Positions 26,317-35,988 of a DNA stretch of 64,000 nucleotides are shown here, one piece after another. Location: contig NZ_MSYM01000019.1 of NCBI RefSeq assembly GCF_001938565.1, positions 27,856 to 91,855 on the forward strand, written 5' to 3'. A program made the position numbers and the translations under genes. This DNA comes from Rhodoferax antarcticus ANT.BR. Lineage in GTDB: Bacteria; Pseudomonadota; Gammaproteobacteria; Burkholderiales; Burkholderiaceae_C. The notes beneath the pieces were generated by a model. The model saw nothing but the letters and a program-made list of their open reading frames with translations, was not told the DNA's origin and ran no database searches. Numbering within the stretch: the stretch's first letter is position 1; every line of letters starts with the position of its first letter.

Positions 26317-27225
26317 TCAGGCGGTAACGATCCAACCCTCCAGCGGGTCCATCGTCGCCGGCAGGCCATAGCGGGCATCTCCCGCCTCAAATTGGCGTTG
26401 CGCCCATGCCGCTTGGAGCAGGCACAACACCGCATCCAAAGTATCCCCTCGGGCATCGTCTGCCAACGCGTCGCGCTGGGCATGGGTCAGCTTCAGGCGC
26501 AGGCCGAGCCGGGTGTGGCCTTGCTCTAGCGCGGTGATCAGGTCTTTGCGGGCAATCATCCGGTCAGGCGTTTGACGCGCTTTGTCGTCACTTTTGTAGC
26601 TGCGCTGGCCCAACACCTCGCGCGCCAACAAACCTGGGTAACCCTCCAGTGCGAGCCGCTGCCTTGCTGGCGCCGTGGCGGGCGCGGCATGCGCCACCGG
26701 GTGCAACCCAGGCAGGTGAACGCCAGCTTGCAATAGCAAAGGCACACCCGCATGCAGCATGTAGGCTACTGGCGGGTTCACCCATTTCATGCTGGGGCTG
26801 GAGCCTGCCAGGCGATCCGTGGCGCGGTGGGCAAACTTGCCACCCACCGGGCGCGCATCACAAAAGGCGGCAAATGAGGCCCGAATTTCCGCCCGGCTCA
26901 GCGTGCTGTAGTGCGTCATGCAGGCCTGCCAATCGGTCGGCCAGCCCAAGGTTTCGACCAGTTCACGCGGCAGACCAAACGGCAGATCAAACGCGCCCAG
27001 CCATGGCTCGGGCTGCTGCCCAAGCCATTCGGCGTAGCCTTGCAGAGAGCCGAGTTTGACCAATTTTGATAGCACAACGCGCCCGTTCAATTGGGCACCC
27101 AGGGCAATCACAATCGGCTTCTGGCGGCTGGGCGCACTAGAGAAATCGCAGCCGAGCAACGCTGGGCTCGGGCCAGCCGCTTGCACTGTCACAGCTGTCA
27201 AGCCGTGCGAATCAAGCCCGGCCAA
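26317..27225 (-). CDS. DUF429 domain-containing protein
   Basis: A protein of up to 302 residues matching DUF429: LLGCDFSSAPSRQKPIVIALG at the start, WLGAFDLPFGLPRELVETLGWP, KWVNPPVAYMLHAGVPLLLQAG and the C-terminal ARGDTLDAVLCLLQAAWA. These are the acidic positions of an RNase H-like nuclease fold, so a phosphotransfer or nuclease role is possible but unproven. The start is uncertain: the TTG at 27225 overlaps the 3' end of the upstream BLUF gene by 14 bp, and a downstream start is possible. Confidence 0.82.
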   Translation of the reverse strand: MAGLDSHGLTAVTVQAAGPSPALLGCDFSSAPSRQKPIVIALGAQLNGRVVLSKLVKLGSLQGYAEWLGQQPEPWLGAFDLPFGLPRELVETLGWPTDWQACMTHYSTLSRAEIRASFAAFCDARPVGGKFAHRATDRLAGSSPSMKWVNPPVAYMLHAGVPLLLQAGVHLPGLHPVAHAAPATAPARQRLALEGYPGLLAREVLGQRSYKSDDKARQTPDRMIARKDLITALEQGHTRLGLRLKLTHAQRDALADDARGDTLDAVLCLLQAAWAQRQFEAGDARYGLPATMDPLEGWIVTA

Positions 27226-27634
27226 TCACCGAGGCGGTAGCCATCAGCTCTTCGAGCAGCGCCATGGAGACCTTGCCCGATGCCGAATAAGGGTCCAACT
27301 CAGGCTTTTCGGCGTATTTGAGCAAGATGGAGGCATTGATGCGTGTCATGTTGACCTCACCCATGGTCCAGCCAGCAAAGCGGCGTTCGGTGATTTCTTC
27401 ATAATGCAGCAGCACCACATCTTTGTGGCGGGCATCGCGCTGGATCTGGTTGTAGAGCTGGCTGATGGCCATGCGACCACCCTCAATCACCTGCAAAAAA
27501 ATACCACCGCCGTAGCACAGCACGCCGGTGATGCCGCTGTTGGGGTTGCGGCTGCGGCATTCGTGCAAGATAGCGTCAATGGTTTCGGGATTGGGCTCAA
27601 CAGCTCGGCTGGCATAAAGCAAACGGACCAACAT
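27212..27634 (-). CDS. BLUF-domain blue-light receptor
   Basis: A 140-residue flavin photoreceptor. The start at 27634 (MLVRLLYASRA) puts the essential flavin-proximal tyrosine at residue 7. Further BLUF residues are the asparagine in NPNSGITGVLCY, the glutamine in GGIFLQVIEGG and the FAGWTMGEV loop containing the Trp/Met pair. There is no attached output domain, so it should signal through a protein partner. folE ends two bases upstream and a DUF429 gene overlaps its end, suggesting one transcript. Confidence 0.94.
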   Translation of the reverse strand: MLVRLLYASRAVEPNPETIDAILHECRSRNPNSGITGVLCYGGGIFLQVIEGGRMAISQLYNQIQRDARHKDVVLLHYEEITERRFAGWTMGEVNMTRINASILLKYAEKPELDPYSASGKVSMALLEELMATASVIGRA

Positions 27635-27636
27635 GA

Positions 27637-28338
27637 TTAACCTTTCTGGGCAATGAGGGACAAAAACTCGCGGCGCAGGTTGGCATCCTTGAGGAAGCTG
27701 CCGCGCATGACCGAGTTGATCATCTTGCTGTCCAAATCTCTGACACCGCGCCAGCCCACACAAAAGTGGGTGGCCTCCATGACGATAGCCAATCCGTCGG
27801 GCTGGGTCTTGCGCTGGATCAGGTCAGCGAGTTGCACCACCGCCTCTTCCTGAATCTGCGGGCGGCCCATGATCCACTCGGCCAGCCGGGCGTATTTGGA
27901 CAAGCCGATGACATTGGTGTGTTCGTTGGGCAAGACACCGATCCAGAGCTTGCCTATGACGGGTACCAGATGGTGGCTACAGGCACTGCGCACGGTGATG
28001 GGGCCAACAATCATCAACTCGTTGAGGTGTTCGGCATTGGGGAATTCGGTGATGGCAGGTTGCGGCACATAGCGGCCCTGAAAGACTTCCTTGAGGTACA
28101 TCTTGGCCACGCGCCGGGCGGTTTTGTCTGTGTTGTGGTCATGCTCGGTGTCAATCACCAGGCTGCCCAACACGCCTTTCATCTTCTCTTGCACCTCATC
28201 GAGCAAAAGCTCCAGCTCGCCGGGCTGGATGAACTCGGCAATGTTGTCGTTGGCGTGAAAACGCTTGCGGGCGGCTTGGATACGCTCGCGGATCTTGACC
28301 GATACCGGCGTGCCTTCGTCTGTGTCAACAGGATTCAT
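27637..28338 (-). CDS. folE: GTP cyclohydrolase I
   Basis: A 233-residue zinc enzyme making dihydroneopterin triphosphate from GTP, the first step of folate synthesis. The start MNPVDTDEG at 28338 is chosen; a longer version would begin five residues earlier. TEHDHNTDKTARRVAKMYLKEVF, ITVRSACSHHLVPVIGKLWIGV (zinc-binding Cys-His-His), NVIGLSKYARLAEW and EATHFCVGWRGV are intact. nudB, whose product removes pyrophosphate from the FolE product, lies 2 kb upstream on the same strand. Confidence 0.96.
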   Translation of the reverse strand: MNPVDTDEGTPVSVKIRERIQAARKRFHANDNIAEFIQPGELELLLDEVQEKMKGVLGSLVIDTEHDHNTDKTARRVAKMYLKEVFQGRYVPQPAITEFPNAEHLNELMIVGPITVRSACSHHLVPVIGKLWIGVLPNEHTNVIGLSKYARLAEWIMGRPQIQEEAVVQLADLIQRKTQPDGLAIVMEATHFCVGWRGVRDLDSKMINSVMRGSFLKDANLRREFLSLIAQKG

Positions 28339-28388
28339 GGGGATGCGTCGCAATGAGTGAAGTGGGCGTAAATGGTAGCAGTGTTTTG

Positions 28389-28440
28389 TTATAAGGGTTA
28401 TAGGCCTCTAGCCCTTACCGCTAAAGGGTTATACGCTATG
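28389..28440 (-). repeat. dispersed repeat copy between folE and clsB
   Basis: On the minus strand: GCATAGCGTATAACCC, then GGTAAGGGCTAGAGGCC and a second AACCCTTATAAC. Fills most of the 105-bp gap. Confidence 0.55.
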
Positions 28441-28443
28441 CTT

Positions 28444-29646
28444 TTAATAACTCTTGCCCGTCAGTAGAAGCAAAGTGTGCATCACTGCCAGGGCCACACG
28501 GTCCAATACCTTCTGACCCAAAGACCGGCTAGCGTGCTGGAGCGTATCCAAACGAACGGCGTGCTGCTGCAGCGCCAGCTCCAACTGGTCGCTCAACAGC
28601 TTGGCAAAAGCCGGGTCTGAAACCACCACATTGGCTTCACGGGCCAGCAGCAGGCTCAACGGGTCGATGTTTGAAGAACCGACCGTGGCCCAGCGGCCAT
28701 CCACCACAGCCACCTTGGCATGCAAGAAACTGCTGTGGTACTCATAAATTTCCACACCACCCGCCAACAAAGCGCCGTACAAAGCGCGCGTGCCATGGTG
28801 CGACATGAAATAGTCATAACGCCCCTGCAGCAGCAAGCGCACCCGCACGCCGCGCTGCACGGCATGAATCAGGCCACGTTGAATCTTTCGGCTCGGCAAA
28901 AAATAGGCGTTGGCCAAAATGATGTCATGGCGCGCCTCGCCCAGCGCCAAGCTGTAAGCCCGCTCGATATGGGAGCGAAAGCGCACGTTGTCGCGCAGCA
29001 CCAACTGAGCCCGCGACCCTGGCGCGTTGTCGACTGGCTGCGCATGTTTTGGCACTTTCTGCTGCACCGCTTTCTGCAGGGCCTGCCAGGCGCTTGACCA
29101 ATCGACGTGCCGGGCACTGCGAACCGCCCGCAACCGCCACCAGAACTGGGCCATGGCGGCATGCACCTCACGCACCAGCGGGCCAGTGACGCGCACCATG
29201 AAATCAAACCGGGGGGCCTCCAGCGGGCCGTACATCGGGTCCCACCAGTCATCTAGGACATTGATGCCGCCGCAATAAGCAATCGCACCATCCAGCACAC
29301 ACAACTTGCGATGCAGCCGCCGCCAACGGCTGGGCACCAGCAAACCCATTCGACCCAGCGGTGAAAAAAGCAGCCAACGCACGCCTGCCGCATCAAACCG
29401 CTGTGGCCAGGGCGCCGGCAGGCTACACGTGCCAACACCATCCATCACCAGATACACCTTGACGCCGCGTAAGGCAGCGTCCACCAGCGCTTGCGCCACC
29501 TTTTCACCGGATCCCTGAACATTAAAAATGTAGGTTTCCACCCGCACCTCTTGAGCACAGGCGGCAATGTCTTGCACCAGAGCGTCAAAAAACTCCGAAG
29601 CCCCCTGCAAAAGCCGTAACTGATGCCCCGCTTGGTATCCAGCCAT
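28444..29646 (-). CDS. clsB: cardiolipin synthase-type phospholipase D
   Basis: A 400-residue PLD-superfamily enzyme with two HKD motifs: HRKLCVLDGAIAYCGGIN in the first half and HAKVAVVDGRWATVGSSNIDP in the second, both complete. The size and lack of N-terminal membrane helices fit ClsB rather than ClsA, so it probably joins phosphatidylglycerol molecules (or phosphatidylglycerol and phosphatidylethanolamine) at the inner membrane. The EEP-family gene just upstream (nine-base gap) mirrors the E. coli ybhP-clsB pairing. Confidence 0.92.
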   Translation of the reverse strand: MAGYQAGHQLRLLQGASEFFDALVQDIAACAQEVRVETYIFNVQGSGEKVAQALVDAALRGVKVYLVMDGVGTCSLPAPWPQRFDAAGVRWLLFSPLGRMGLLVPSRWRRLHRKLCVLDGAIAYCGGINVLDDWWDPMYGPLEAPRFDFMVRVTGPLVREVHAAMAQFWWRLRAVRSARHVDWSSAWQALQKAVQQKVPKHAQPVDNAPGSRAQLVLRDNVRFRSHIERAYSLALGEARHDIILANAYFLPSRKIQRGLIHAVQRGVRVRLLLQGRYDYFMSHHGTRALYGALLAGGVEIYEYHSSFLHAKVAVVDGRWATVGSSNIDPLSLLLAREANVVVSDPAFAKLLSDQLELALQQHAVRLDTLQHASRSLGQKVLDRVALAVMHTLLLLTGKSY

Positions 29647-29655
29647 GTTCCAAGA

Positions 29656-30402
29656 TCAATCGATGAGCCGAAACTCAGCAATTAACGGCAAGTGGTCAGA
29701 CATCCGCCACCACAGGCGGCCTTGGGGCGCCGACAGGCTGACCGGCTGCAACCCCCGGGCAAAAACGTGGTCAAGCTGCGCCAGTGGCAGGCGTGCCGGA
29801 AAAGTGGGCTGTGGCAAACCTGCCCAAGTGTTCAGGCCCATGGCCTCCAAGGCCAGGCGCAGCCGCCAGCCACCCTCATTAAAGTCTCCGGCAATCAGCA
29901 GCGGTGCGTCTGCCGGAATTTCACGCTGAATAAAACGTTTGAGCTGCTCCACCTGGCGTACCCGGCTGGCGCGCACCAGCCCTAAATGCACCACCAGCAC
30001 GTGCACATTGCGCCCAAATGCCGATAGTTCTACATGCAGCAGCCCGCGCTGCTCAAAGCGATGGTCACTCATGTCCTCATGCTGTTGGGCCAGCACCGGC
30101 CAGCGAGACAGCAAGGCGTTGCCATGCTCGCCATGCCGTGTGACGGCGTTGGTGCGGTACACCGAGTTGTAACCCAGCGGTGCCAAAAAATCCGCCTGCC
30201 CGCCCGCAGGCCAATGCACAAAGCGCTTTTCCTCCCGCCGGTTGAGATGGCGCACCTCTTGCAGGCACACCACGTCCGCATCCAGCGATTCAACCGCCTG
30301 CGCCAGGTTATGAATCTCCAGCCGACGCGCGGGGCCGATGCCCTGCACGCCTTTGTGGATGTTGTAGGTGACCACGCGGATCAGTTGGGTAGAGGTGCTC
30401 AT
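29656..30402 (-). CDS. endonuclease/exonuclease/phosphatase (EEP) family protein
   Basis: A 248-residue metal-dependent phosphoesterase of the DNase I/EEP fold, close to YbhP. The start at 30402 (MSTSTQLIRV) overlaps the nudB stop (ATGA). Catalytic segments: VVTYNIHKG, VVCLQEVRH (metal glutamate), LVVHLGLVRASR, LLIAGDFNEGG and LDHVFARG...MSDHLPLIAEF, all complete. The substrate is unknown; association with clsB suggests a lipid or phosphodiester target. Confidence 0.9.
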   Translation of the reverse strand: MSTSTQLIRVVTYNIHKGVQGIGPARRLEIHNLAQAVESLDADVVCLQEVRHLNRREEKRFVHWPAGGQADFLAPLGYNSVYRTNAVTRHGEHGNALLSRWPVLAQQHEDMSDHRFEQRGLLHVELSAFGRNVHVLVVHLGLVRASRVRQVEQLKRFIQREIPADAPLLIAGDFNEGGWRLRLALEAMGLNTWAGLPQPTFPARLPLAQLDHVFARGLQPVSLSAPQGRLWWRMSDHLPLIAEFRLID

Positions 30403-30875
30403 GGTGGATCTTTTCGCGCCAGCAAATGTGGCAGCATTAGACAGGCCTCCGCGTTGGAGGGTGAAAAACAGAGCTCTGCCGCCTGCGTGTAAGGCAGCCA
30501 CCGATAGTCGGTGTGCTCACGCGGGCTCAAGCGCACCGGCGCGCCAGCAGGGACTTGCAGACCAAACAGGTGTTCGGTATTGAACAGTACATCCGGGGCA
30601 AATCGATGCCGCCAGTGCGGGTAAATTTGGTAGATATTTTCCAGACGCCAGTCCTGCAAATTCTCCTGCCAAGCCGATCCTAGTTGGCAGTCCATACCGG
30701 CTTCCTCAAAAACCTCACGCCGGGCCGCTTGCTCAAAGGTTTCGTCCGGTTTGTCTTTGCTACCGGTGACGGACTGCCAAAACTCTGGTACATCAGCGCG
30801 TTTGATCAGCAACACATCCAGGGCCGGGGTGTAAATCACCACCAGCACGGATTCGGGAATTTTGAAAACGGTCAT
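30399..30875 (-). CDS. nudB: dihydroneopterin triphosphate pyrophosphatase (Nudix)
   Basis: A 158-residue Nudix hydrolase. The Nudix box reads GSKDKPDETFEQAARREVFEEAG: the REVFEEAG half is canonical, and one extra residue lies between the first glycine and glutamate. The opening SVLVVIYTPALDVLLIKRADVPEFWQSVTG is typical of NudB, which converts dihydroneopterin triphosphate to the monophosphate in folate synthesis. folE is nearby on the same strand. It lies 68 bp after aspS, beyond a terminator, and overlaps the next gene by four bases. Confidence 0.92.
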   Translation of the reverse strand: MTVFKIPESVLVVIYTPALDVLLIKRADVPEFWQSVTGSKDKPDETFEQAARREVFEEAGMDCQLGSAWQENLQDWRLENIYQIYPHWRHRFAPDVLFNTEHLFGLQVPAGAPVRLSPREHTDYRWLPYTQAAELCFSPSNAEACLMLPHLLARKDPP

Positions 30876-30887
30876 GAAGTCCCATGT

Positions 30888-30913
30888 AAAAGGGCGCTCT
30901 CAGAGCGCCCTTT
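30888..30913 (-). terminator. Rho-independent terminator after aspS
   Basis: On the minus strand AGGGCGCTCTGAGAGCGCCCT forms a nine-base GC-rich stem with a three-base loop, followed by TTTT. It lies between the aspS stop and nudB. Confidence 0.85.
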
Positions 30914-30943
30914 GATTCTGCCTGAAGCCACAAAGGCCAGGGA

Positions 30944-32758
30944 TCAAACCGGTTTAACCAGGTCTGCATTACGCAGACGAATGTGCAACTCACGCAATTG
31001 TTTTTCATCCACCAACGAGGGCGCTTGCGTCAGCAGGCACTGGGCGCGCTGGGTCTTCGGGAAGGCAATCACATCGCGAATCGACTCGGCGCCGGTCATC
31101 ATGGTGACGATGCGGTCTAGGCCAAAGGCCAGACCACCGTGCGGCGGTGCGCCATACTGCAGTGCGTCAAGCAAGAAGCCGAACTTTTCTTGTGCTTCTT
31201 CGGGCGTGATTTTGAGCGCATCAAACACTTTTTTCTGCACATCGGCGCGGTGGATACGCACCGAGCCGCCACCCATTTCCCAACCGTTGAGGACCATGTC
31301 GTAGCCCTTGGAAATACATTTGCCTGGATCGGTCACCATCAAATCTTCGTGGCCGTCTTTGGGTGCGGTGAACGGGTGATGCACAGCCGTCCAGCGGTCT
31401 GATTCCTCGTCGTACTCGAACATCGGGAAGTCCACCACCCACAAGGGCGCCCAACGGTCCTCAAACAGGCCGCTCTTTTTGCCAAACTCACTATGACCCA
31501 CCTTGTTCCGCAGTGCACCGATGGCGTCATTGACAATTTTCTCCTTGTCGGCGCCGAAAAACAGCAAATCACCATCTTGCGCGCCCGTTCGGGCGAGGAT
31601 CGCTTGCAAAGCGGTGTCATGGATGTTTTTGACGATCGGACTTTGCATGCCATCGCGGCCCTTGGCCAGCTCATTGACCTTGATCCAGGCCAAGCCTTTG
31701 GCACCGTAGATTTTGACGAAATCGCCATAGTTGTCGATCTCGCCGCGGGTCAGCCCCTGGCCTTCTTTGGCACCACCCGGCACCCGCAGCGCCACAACGC
31801 GTCCACCCTTCATGTTGGCTGCGCCCGAAAACACCTTGAAGTCCACGTCTTTCATCACGTCAGTGAGTTCAGTGAACTCCAGCTTGACGCGCAGGTCGGG
31901 CTTATCGGAGCCAAAACGCATAGCGGCTTCCTGATAAGTCATCACCGGGAACGCGCCCAAGTCAATCCCCAGCGTGTTCTGGAACACCGTCTTGATCATG
32001 CCCTCGAACATGTCGCGGATGTCTTCCTCAGTCATGAAGGAAGTTTCGATATCGATCTGGGTGAATTCAGGCTGGCGATCAGCGCGCAGGTCTTCGTCGC
32101 GGAAGCACTTGGTGATCTGGTAGTAGCGGTCAAAGCCGGCCACCATCAGCAACTGCTTGAACAACTGTGGGCTTTGCGGCAGGGCAAAAAAGTGGCCGTC
32201 ATGCACCCGGCTTGGCACAAGGTAATCACGCGCGCCTTCAGGCGTGCTCTTTGTAAGCATCGGGGTTTCTATATCGACAAAGCCATTGGCATCGAGAAAC
32301 TTGCGCACTTCCATCGCCACGCGGTAACGCAACATCAGGTTGTTTTGCATGTAGGGGCGGCGCAGGTCCAGCACCCGGTGCGTCAGGCGCGTCGTCTCGC
32401 TCAGGCTTTCTTCGTCGATTTGGAACGGTGGGGTCACTGAGGGGTTCAACACGATCAATTCGTGGCACAACACCTCGATCTTGCCGCTTTTAAGGTTGTC
32501 GTTAACAGTGCCTGCAGGGCGCGCACGCACCAGGCCTTTGACCTGCACGCAGAACTCGTTACGCACCTCTTCGGCGACCTTGAACATGTCGGCACGATCC
32601 GGGTCACATACCACCTGAACATAACCTTCGCGGTCACGCACATCGACAAAAATCACGCCGCCATGATCCCGGCGACGGTTAACCCAGCCGCATAAAGTCA
32701 CACTTTCACCCAGCAAAGCCTCGGTGACCAGACCACAATAATGAGAACGCATCGCCAT
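30944..32758 (-). CDS. aspS: aspartyl-tRNA synthetase
   Basis: A 604-residue class II synthetase. The ATG at 32758 (MAMRSHYCG) is taken with GGAAAG upstream; residue 3 is another possible ATG. An OB-fold anticodon-binding domain ([20 protein letters not shown]) comes first, then motif 2 ([25 protein letters not shown]), the bacterial GAD insertion and motif 3 ([13 protein letters not shown]). The length fits the bacterial form. It ends at a strong terminator, and the DUF502 gene is upstream. Confidence 0.97.
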   Translation of the reverse strand: MAMRSHYCGLVTEALLGESVTLCGWVNRRRDHGGVIFVDVRDREGYVQVVCDPDRADMFKVAEEVRNEFCVQVKGLVRARPAGTVNDNLKSGKIEVLCHELIVLNPSVTPPFQIDEESLSETTRLTHRVLDLRRPYMQNNLMLRYRVAMEVRKFLDANGFVDIETPMLTKSTPEGARDYLVPSRVHDGHFFALPQSPQLFKQLLMVAGFDRYYQITKCFRDEDLRADRQPEFTQIDIETSFMTEEDIRDMFEGMIKTVFQNTLGIDLGAFPVMTYQEAAMRFGSDKPDLRVKLEFTELTDVMKDVDFKVFSGAANMKGGRVVALRVPGGAKEGQGLTRGEIDNYGDFVKIYGAKGLAWIKVNELAKGRDGMQSPIVKNIHDTALQAILARTGAQDGDLLFFGADKEKIVNDAIGALRNKVGHSEFGKKSGLFEDRWAPLWVVDFPMFEYDEESDRWTAVHHPFTAPKDGHEDLMVTDPGKCISKGYDMVLNGWEMGGGSVRIHRADVQKKVFDALKITPEEAQEKFGFLLDALQYGAPPHGGLAFGLDRIVTMMTGAESIRDVIAFPKTQRAQCLLTQAPSLVDEKQLRELHIRLRNADLVKPV

Positions 32759-32775
32759 AAACAACTTTCCAAAAA

Positions 32776-33417
32776 TTATTTGGGTAAAACACCCGTCGGC
32801 GCGGCAGGTGCCACCGAGCCCATCGAGATCACATACGTCAATGCTTCATCCACGCTCATCTTGAGCTCAATCACATCCGTGCGTGGCAACATCAAAAAGA
32901 AACCACTGGTCGGATTCGGCGTGGTTGGCACATAGACGCTGACAAAGTCAGTGCCCAGGTGATCAGCGACTTCGCCGTTGGGACTGCCGGTCTGAAAAGC
33001 GATGGTCCAGGCACCGGCACGGGGATACTGCACCAGCAGGGCTTTACGAAAAGCATTGCCATTACTGGAAAACAGCGTGTCAGAAACTTTCTTGACCGCG
33101 TTGTAAATCGACTTGAAAACCGGAATACGTGTCAACAAACGATCGACCTGCACCAGCCACCAGCGCCCTGCCACATTCGACACCAAGGCGCCCGACACCA
33201 GCAAGCCACTGAAGACCAGCACCACACCCAGGCCAGGAATGTGTTTGAACCGCTCCCAAAAACTTGCCATCGATTCGGGGGAGACGGCCTGCACGGCTAT
33301 CAAAAGCGCTAAAAAAATGCCATCCAGCAAGCCCATCAGCCATAGCAGCACCCAAATGGTGATCGCCAGAGGCAGCCAGACCAGCAGTCCGGTGAGCAGG
33401 TATTTTTTTATCGGCAC
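32776..33417 (-). CDS. DUF502 family membrane protein
   Basis: A 213-residue protein starting at a GTG ([27 protein letters not shown]), with two membrane helices in the first ~85 residues followed by a soluble domain containing [21 protein letters not shown] and [46 protein letters not shown]. This order is the DUF502 pattern. The function is unknown; it is often next to aspS and fmdB in Burkholderiales, as here. Confidence 0.88.
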   Translation of the reverse strand: MPIKKYLLTGLLVWLPLAITIWVLLWLMGLLDGIFLALLIAVQAVSPESMASFWERFKHIPGLGVVLVFSGLLVSGALVSNVAGRWWLVQVDRLLTRIPVFKSIYNAVKKVSDTLFSSNGNAFRKALLVQYPRAGAWTIAFQTGSPNGEVADHLGTDFVSVYVPTTPNPTSGFFLMLPRTDVIELKMSVDEALTYVISMGSVAPAAPTGVLPK

Positions 33418-33443
33418 GGCTTCTTTCTTTTTGTAAGCAGCGC

Positions 33444-33782
33444 TTAGCTGTGGCAGGCGCAACCGCCACCACAACCGGCCGCAGCAGGCGCTGCAGCCGT
33501 ACTTGCCGCCGCCCCCGCAGCGGCTGGCTTGGCTGGCGCGACCTCCGTCGCGCCACCACCCTCAGACGCCACCGGCGCAGGTGCCGCTGGACCACCACTG
33601 CCGCCCTTGAAATCAGTGGCGTACCAGCCCGAACCCTTGAGTTGGAAACCGGCGGCAGTTAACTGCTTGGTAAAGGTGGACTTTCCACAGCTGGGGCACT
33701 CGGACAGCAGCGCATCAGACATTTTTTGCAACACGTCCTTGGCAAACCCGCAGGAGTCGCACTTATAAGCATAAATTGGCAT
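33444..33782 (-). CDS. FmdB-type zinc-ribbon protein with Ala/Pro-rich tail
   Basis: A 112-residue protein. The start MPIYAYKCDSCG at 33782 is the family start. Two CxxC knuckles (CDSCG and CPSCG) make a single zinc ribbon in the first ~45 residues. The rest is alanine/proline/glycine-rich and ends CGGGCACHS, a second cysteine cluster that could bind metal. FmdB-family proteins have been linked to regulation of formamidase/amidase genes, but no such gene is present here and the role remains unknown. Confidence 0.9.
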   Translation of the reverse strand: MPIYAYKCDSCGFAKDVLQKMSDALLSECPSCGKSTFTKQLTAAGFQLKGSGWYATDFKGGSGGPAAPAPVASEGGGATEVAPAKPAAAGAAASTAAAPAAAGCGGGCACHS

Positions 33783-33836
33783 GTTGTTCAGACCTTGGAG
33801 AAAGAATCGCAAAGCCTACGATTATAAAGTGGCAGG

Positions 33837-35402
33837 CTAAAACAGCCGCAGTCGCATCATGATCTGCAACACCACCAGACCGAGCACGAAACCCACCCCG
33901 CCGTAGACGATCGTTGACAGCAAACGGTTGGTTTTTTTCTGTTCCAACAAAAGAGCCAGCACCTCGTCGTTGCGACCGCGCCGATGGGTTTGCAGGAATT
34001 CCACCATCAGCCGGGGTATTTCTGGCAGCAGCTTGGCGTAGCGCGGGCCTTCATTGCGTAACTGCTGAAATAATTTCTTCGGACCCACCTGATCCAGCAT
34101 CCATTTTTCAAGGAATGGCTTGGCGGTGTTCCAGAGATCCAGGTCCGGATCCAGCTGACGCCCCAAACCTTCGATGTTGAGCAGGGTCTTTTGCAACAAT
34201 ACCAGTTGCGGCTGAATCTCGACCTGGAAACGCCGCGAGGTCTGAAACAAGCGCATCAGCAAAAACCCAAGTGAGATTTCCTTCAGAGGACGGTCAAAAT
34301 AAGGCTCGCACACCGAGCGGATGGCGGATTCAAGCTCGTCCACGCGCGTTGTCTGGGGCACCCAACCCGATTCAATGTGCAACTCGGCCACGCGCTTGTA
34401 GTCACGCCTGAAAAACGCGGTGAAATTTTGCGCCAGATACTCTTTGTCGACTTCGGTTAGGGTACCAACAATGCCAAAATCCAACGAGATATAGCGTCCA
34501 AAGGTGGCAGGGTCCAGGCTCACCTGAATATTGCCCGGATGCATATCTGCATGGAAAAAACCGTCGCGAAAGACCTGTGTGAAGAAGATGGTGACGCCAT
34601 CGCGCGCCAGCTTTGGGATGTCTACACCAGCGGCGCGCAGGCGCTCTACCTGGTTGATGGGCACACCACGCATGCGCTCCATCACCATCACGGTGGGCAT
34701 GCAGTAATCCCAGAACATTTCCGGGATCAGCACCAGATCAAGGTCAGCCATGTTGCGGCGCAACTGTGCTGCGCTGGATGCCTCACGCACCAGATCCAGC
34801 TCGTCATGCAGGTATTTGTCAAACTCGGCCACCACCTCGCGGGGTTTCAACCGCTTGCCGTCATCGGACAGCCTGTCCACCCAATTCGCCATCATGCGCA
34901 TCAAGTCAAGATCTTTGTCGATCACTGACAACATGTCTGGCCGTAAGACTTTCACCGCCACATCGCGAAGCCGACCATCACGGTCCTTGATCACTGCAAA
35001 ATGCACCTGGGCAATCGAGGCACTGGCAACCGGCTGGTGCTCGAAAGACACAAAAATATCTTCCAGCTTGCGCTTGAAAGCTTTTTCGATGATCGCAACC
35101 GCCACTTCGCTGGGAAAAGGGGGCACCCGGTCTTGTAGCAGCGCCAGCTCATCGGAGATGTCCACCGGGAGCAAATCTCGCCGCGTGGACATGACCTGGC
35201 CAAACTTGACAAAAATCGGGCCCAGGCTCTCCAAAGCCAGACGAATCCTCTGACCGCGCGGGGCGCTTAGGTCTCGTCCCCAGGATATGGTGCGAGCCGT
35301 TCGCTTAAGCCAGGGGGCTTGCTGGCTGGACAGCACCAGTTCATCAAGTCCATAGCGGAACAACACCCAAAGGATGAAGACACTGCGAAAAAGACGCCTC
35401 AT
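33837..35402 (-). CDS. ubiB: UbiB, ABC1-type atypical kinase for ubiquinone synthesis
   Basis: A 521-residue membrane-associated ATPase that supports the ubiquinone biosynthesis complex. The ATG at 35402 overlaps the ubiJ stop (ATGA). The family's KxGQ motif is KFGQ (66-69), followed by the conserved STRRDLLP stretch; [22 protein letters not shown] and [15 protein letters not shown] carry the ATP/metal residues. Two C-terminal membrane helices follow ([21 protein letters not shown]). The ubiE-Tim44-ubiJ-ubiB neighbourhood confirms the pathway. Confidence 0.96.
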   Translation of the reverse strand: MRRLFRSVFILWVLFRYGLDELVLSSQQAPWLKRTARTISWGRDLSAPRGQRIRLALESLGPIFVKFGQVMSTRRDLLPVDISDELALLQDRVPPFPSEVAVAIIEKAFKRKLEDIFVSFEHQPVASASIAQVHFAVIKDRDGRLRDVAVKVLRPDMLSVIDKDLDLMRMMANWVDRLSDDGKRLKPREVVAEFDKYLHDELDLVREASSAAQLRRNMADLDLVLIPEMFWDYCMPTVMVMERMRGVPINQVERLRAAGVDIPKLARDGVTIFFTQVFRDGFFHADMHPGNIQVSLDPATFGRYISLDFGIVGTLTEVDKEYLAQNFTAFFRRDYKRVAELHIESGWVPQTTRVDELESAIRSVCEPYFDRPLKEISLGFLLMRLFQTSRRFQVEIQPQLVLLQKTLLNIEGLGRQLDPDLDLWNTAKPFLEKWMLDQVGPKKLFQQLRNEGPRYAKLLPEIPRLMVEFLQTHRRGRNDEVLALLLEQKKTNRLLSTIVYGGVGFVLGLVVLQIMMRLRLF

Positions 35403-35953
35403 CTGGAGGCTTGGCCGGGAACGAAAGTGGATGCCTTGCTGACAAACTGGCGCAGGCCCATGACCATGTTCATGGTCCACTGACACATCACTCGGGCAGG
35501 GACGTCGCCCACAATCCGCGCCAGATCTTCCTCGACATCCCAGCGGACATGCTCGATCAGCCAGTTGACTTCAGCGGCCAGCTGCACATCGCCCTCAATG
35601 CGCACAGTAGGCCGTTCACCCCGCAAAGCGGTCTGAGCAAGAGCCAAGACAGCCTCGTCGGCAGCTACTGTCAGCACCAGATCGGCCTGCGCGTCTGGGG
35701 CTGCCAGATCCAGCAGGCCAGCGGGCGTGGCCTGCAGCTTGAAGGAGAAAGAGCGCCACTGCACAAGCATCACCCGGCCATTTTGGCGGGCCAGACGGGC
35801 TGTGGCTTCGGTTTCCTGCATCAGCACATGGTTGAGCAGCAAAACAATGCGGTGCTGCGCCTCAGACACCGCCCATTCAGGCGGCGTGAGTTTGGGCAGA
35901 GGAAGTTGCTGGAGGAGACCCTCCAGAAATGAAAAAGGGGACTGTGTTGCCAT
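35399..35953 (-). CDS. ubiJ: UbiJ, ubiquinone biosynthesis accessory factor
   Basis: A 184-residue protein with an N-terminal SCP2-like lipid-binding domain ([27 protein letters not shown] and [26 protein letters not shown]) followed by the UbiJ-type helical tail ending [13 protein letters not shown]. UbiJ holds the hydrophobic intermediates together with UbiK in the Ubi metabolon. It is placed directly before ubiB with a four-base overlap. Confidence 0.9.
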   Translation of the reverse strand: MATQSPFSFLEGLLQQLPLPKLTPPEWAVSEAQHRIVLLLNHVLMQETEATARLARQNGRVMLVQWRSFSFKLQATPAGLLDLAAPDAQADLVLTVAADEAVLALAQTALRGERPTVRIEGDVQLAAEVNWLIEHVRWDVEEDLARIVGDVPARVMCQWTMNMVMGLRQFVSKASTFVPGQASR

Positions 35954-35988
35954 AGTCCCCGATTATTCCTGAATTTTGTGACGGAACC

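Noticed and set aside
31493..32440. 315-codon plus-strand frame opposite aspS
   Set aside because: Antisense of a conserved synthetase; no family resemblance.
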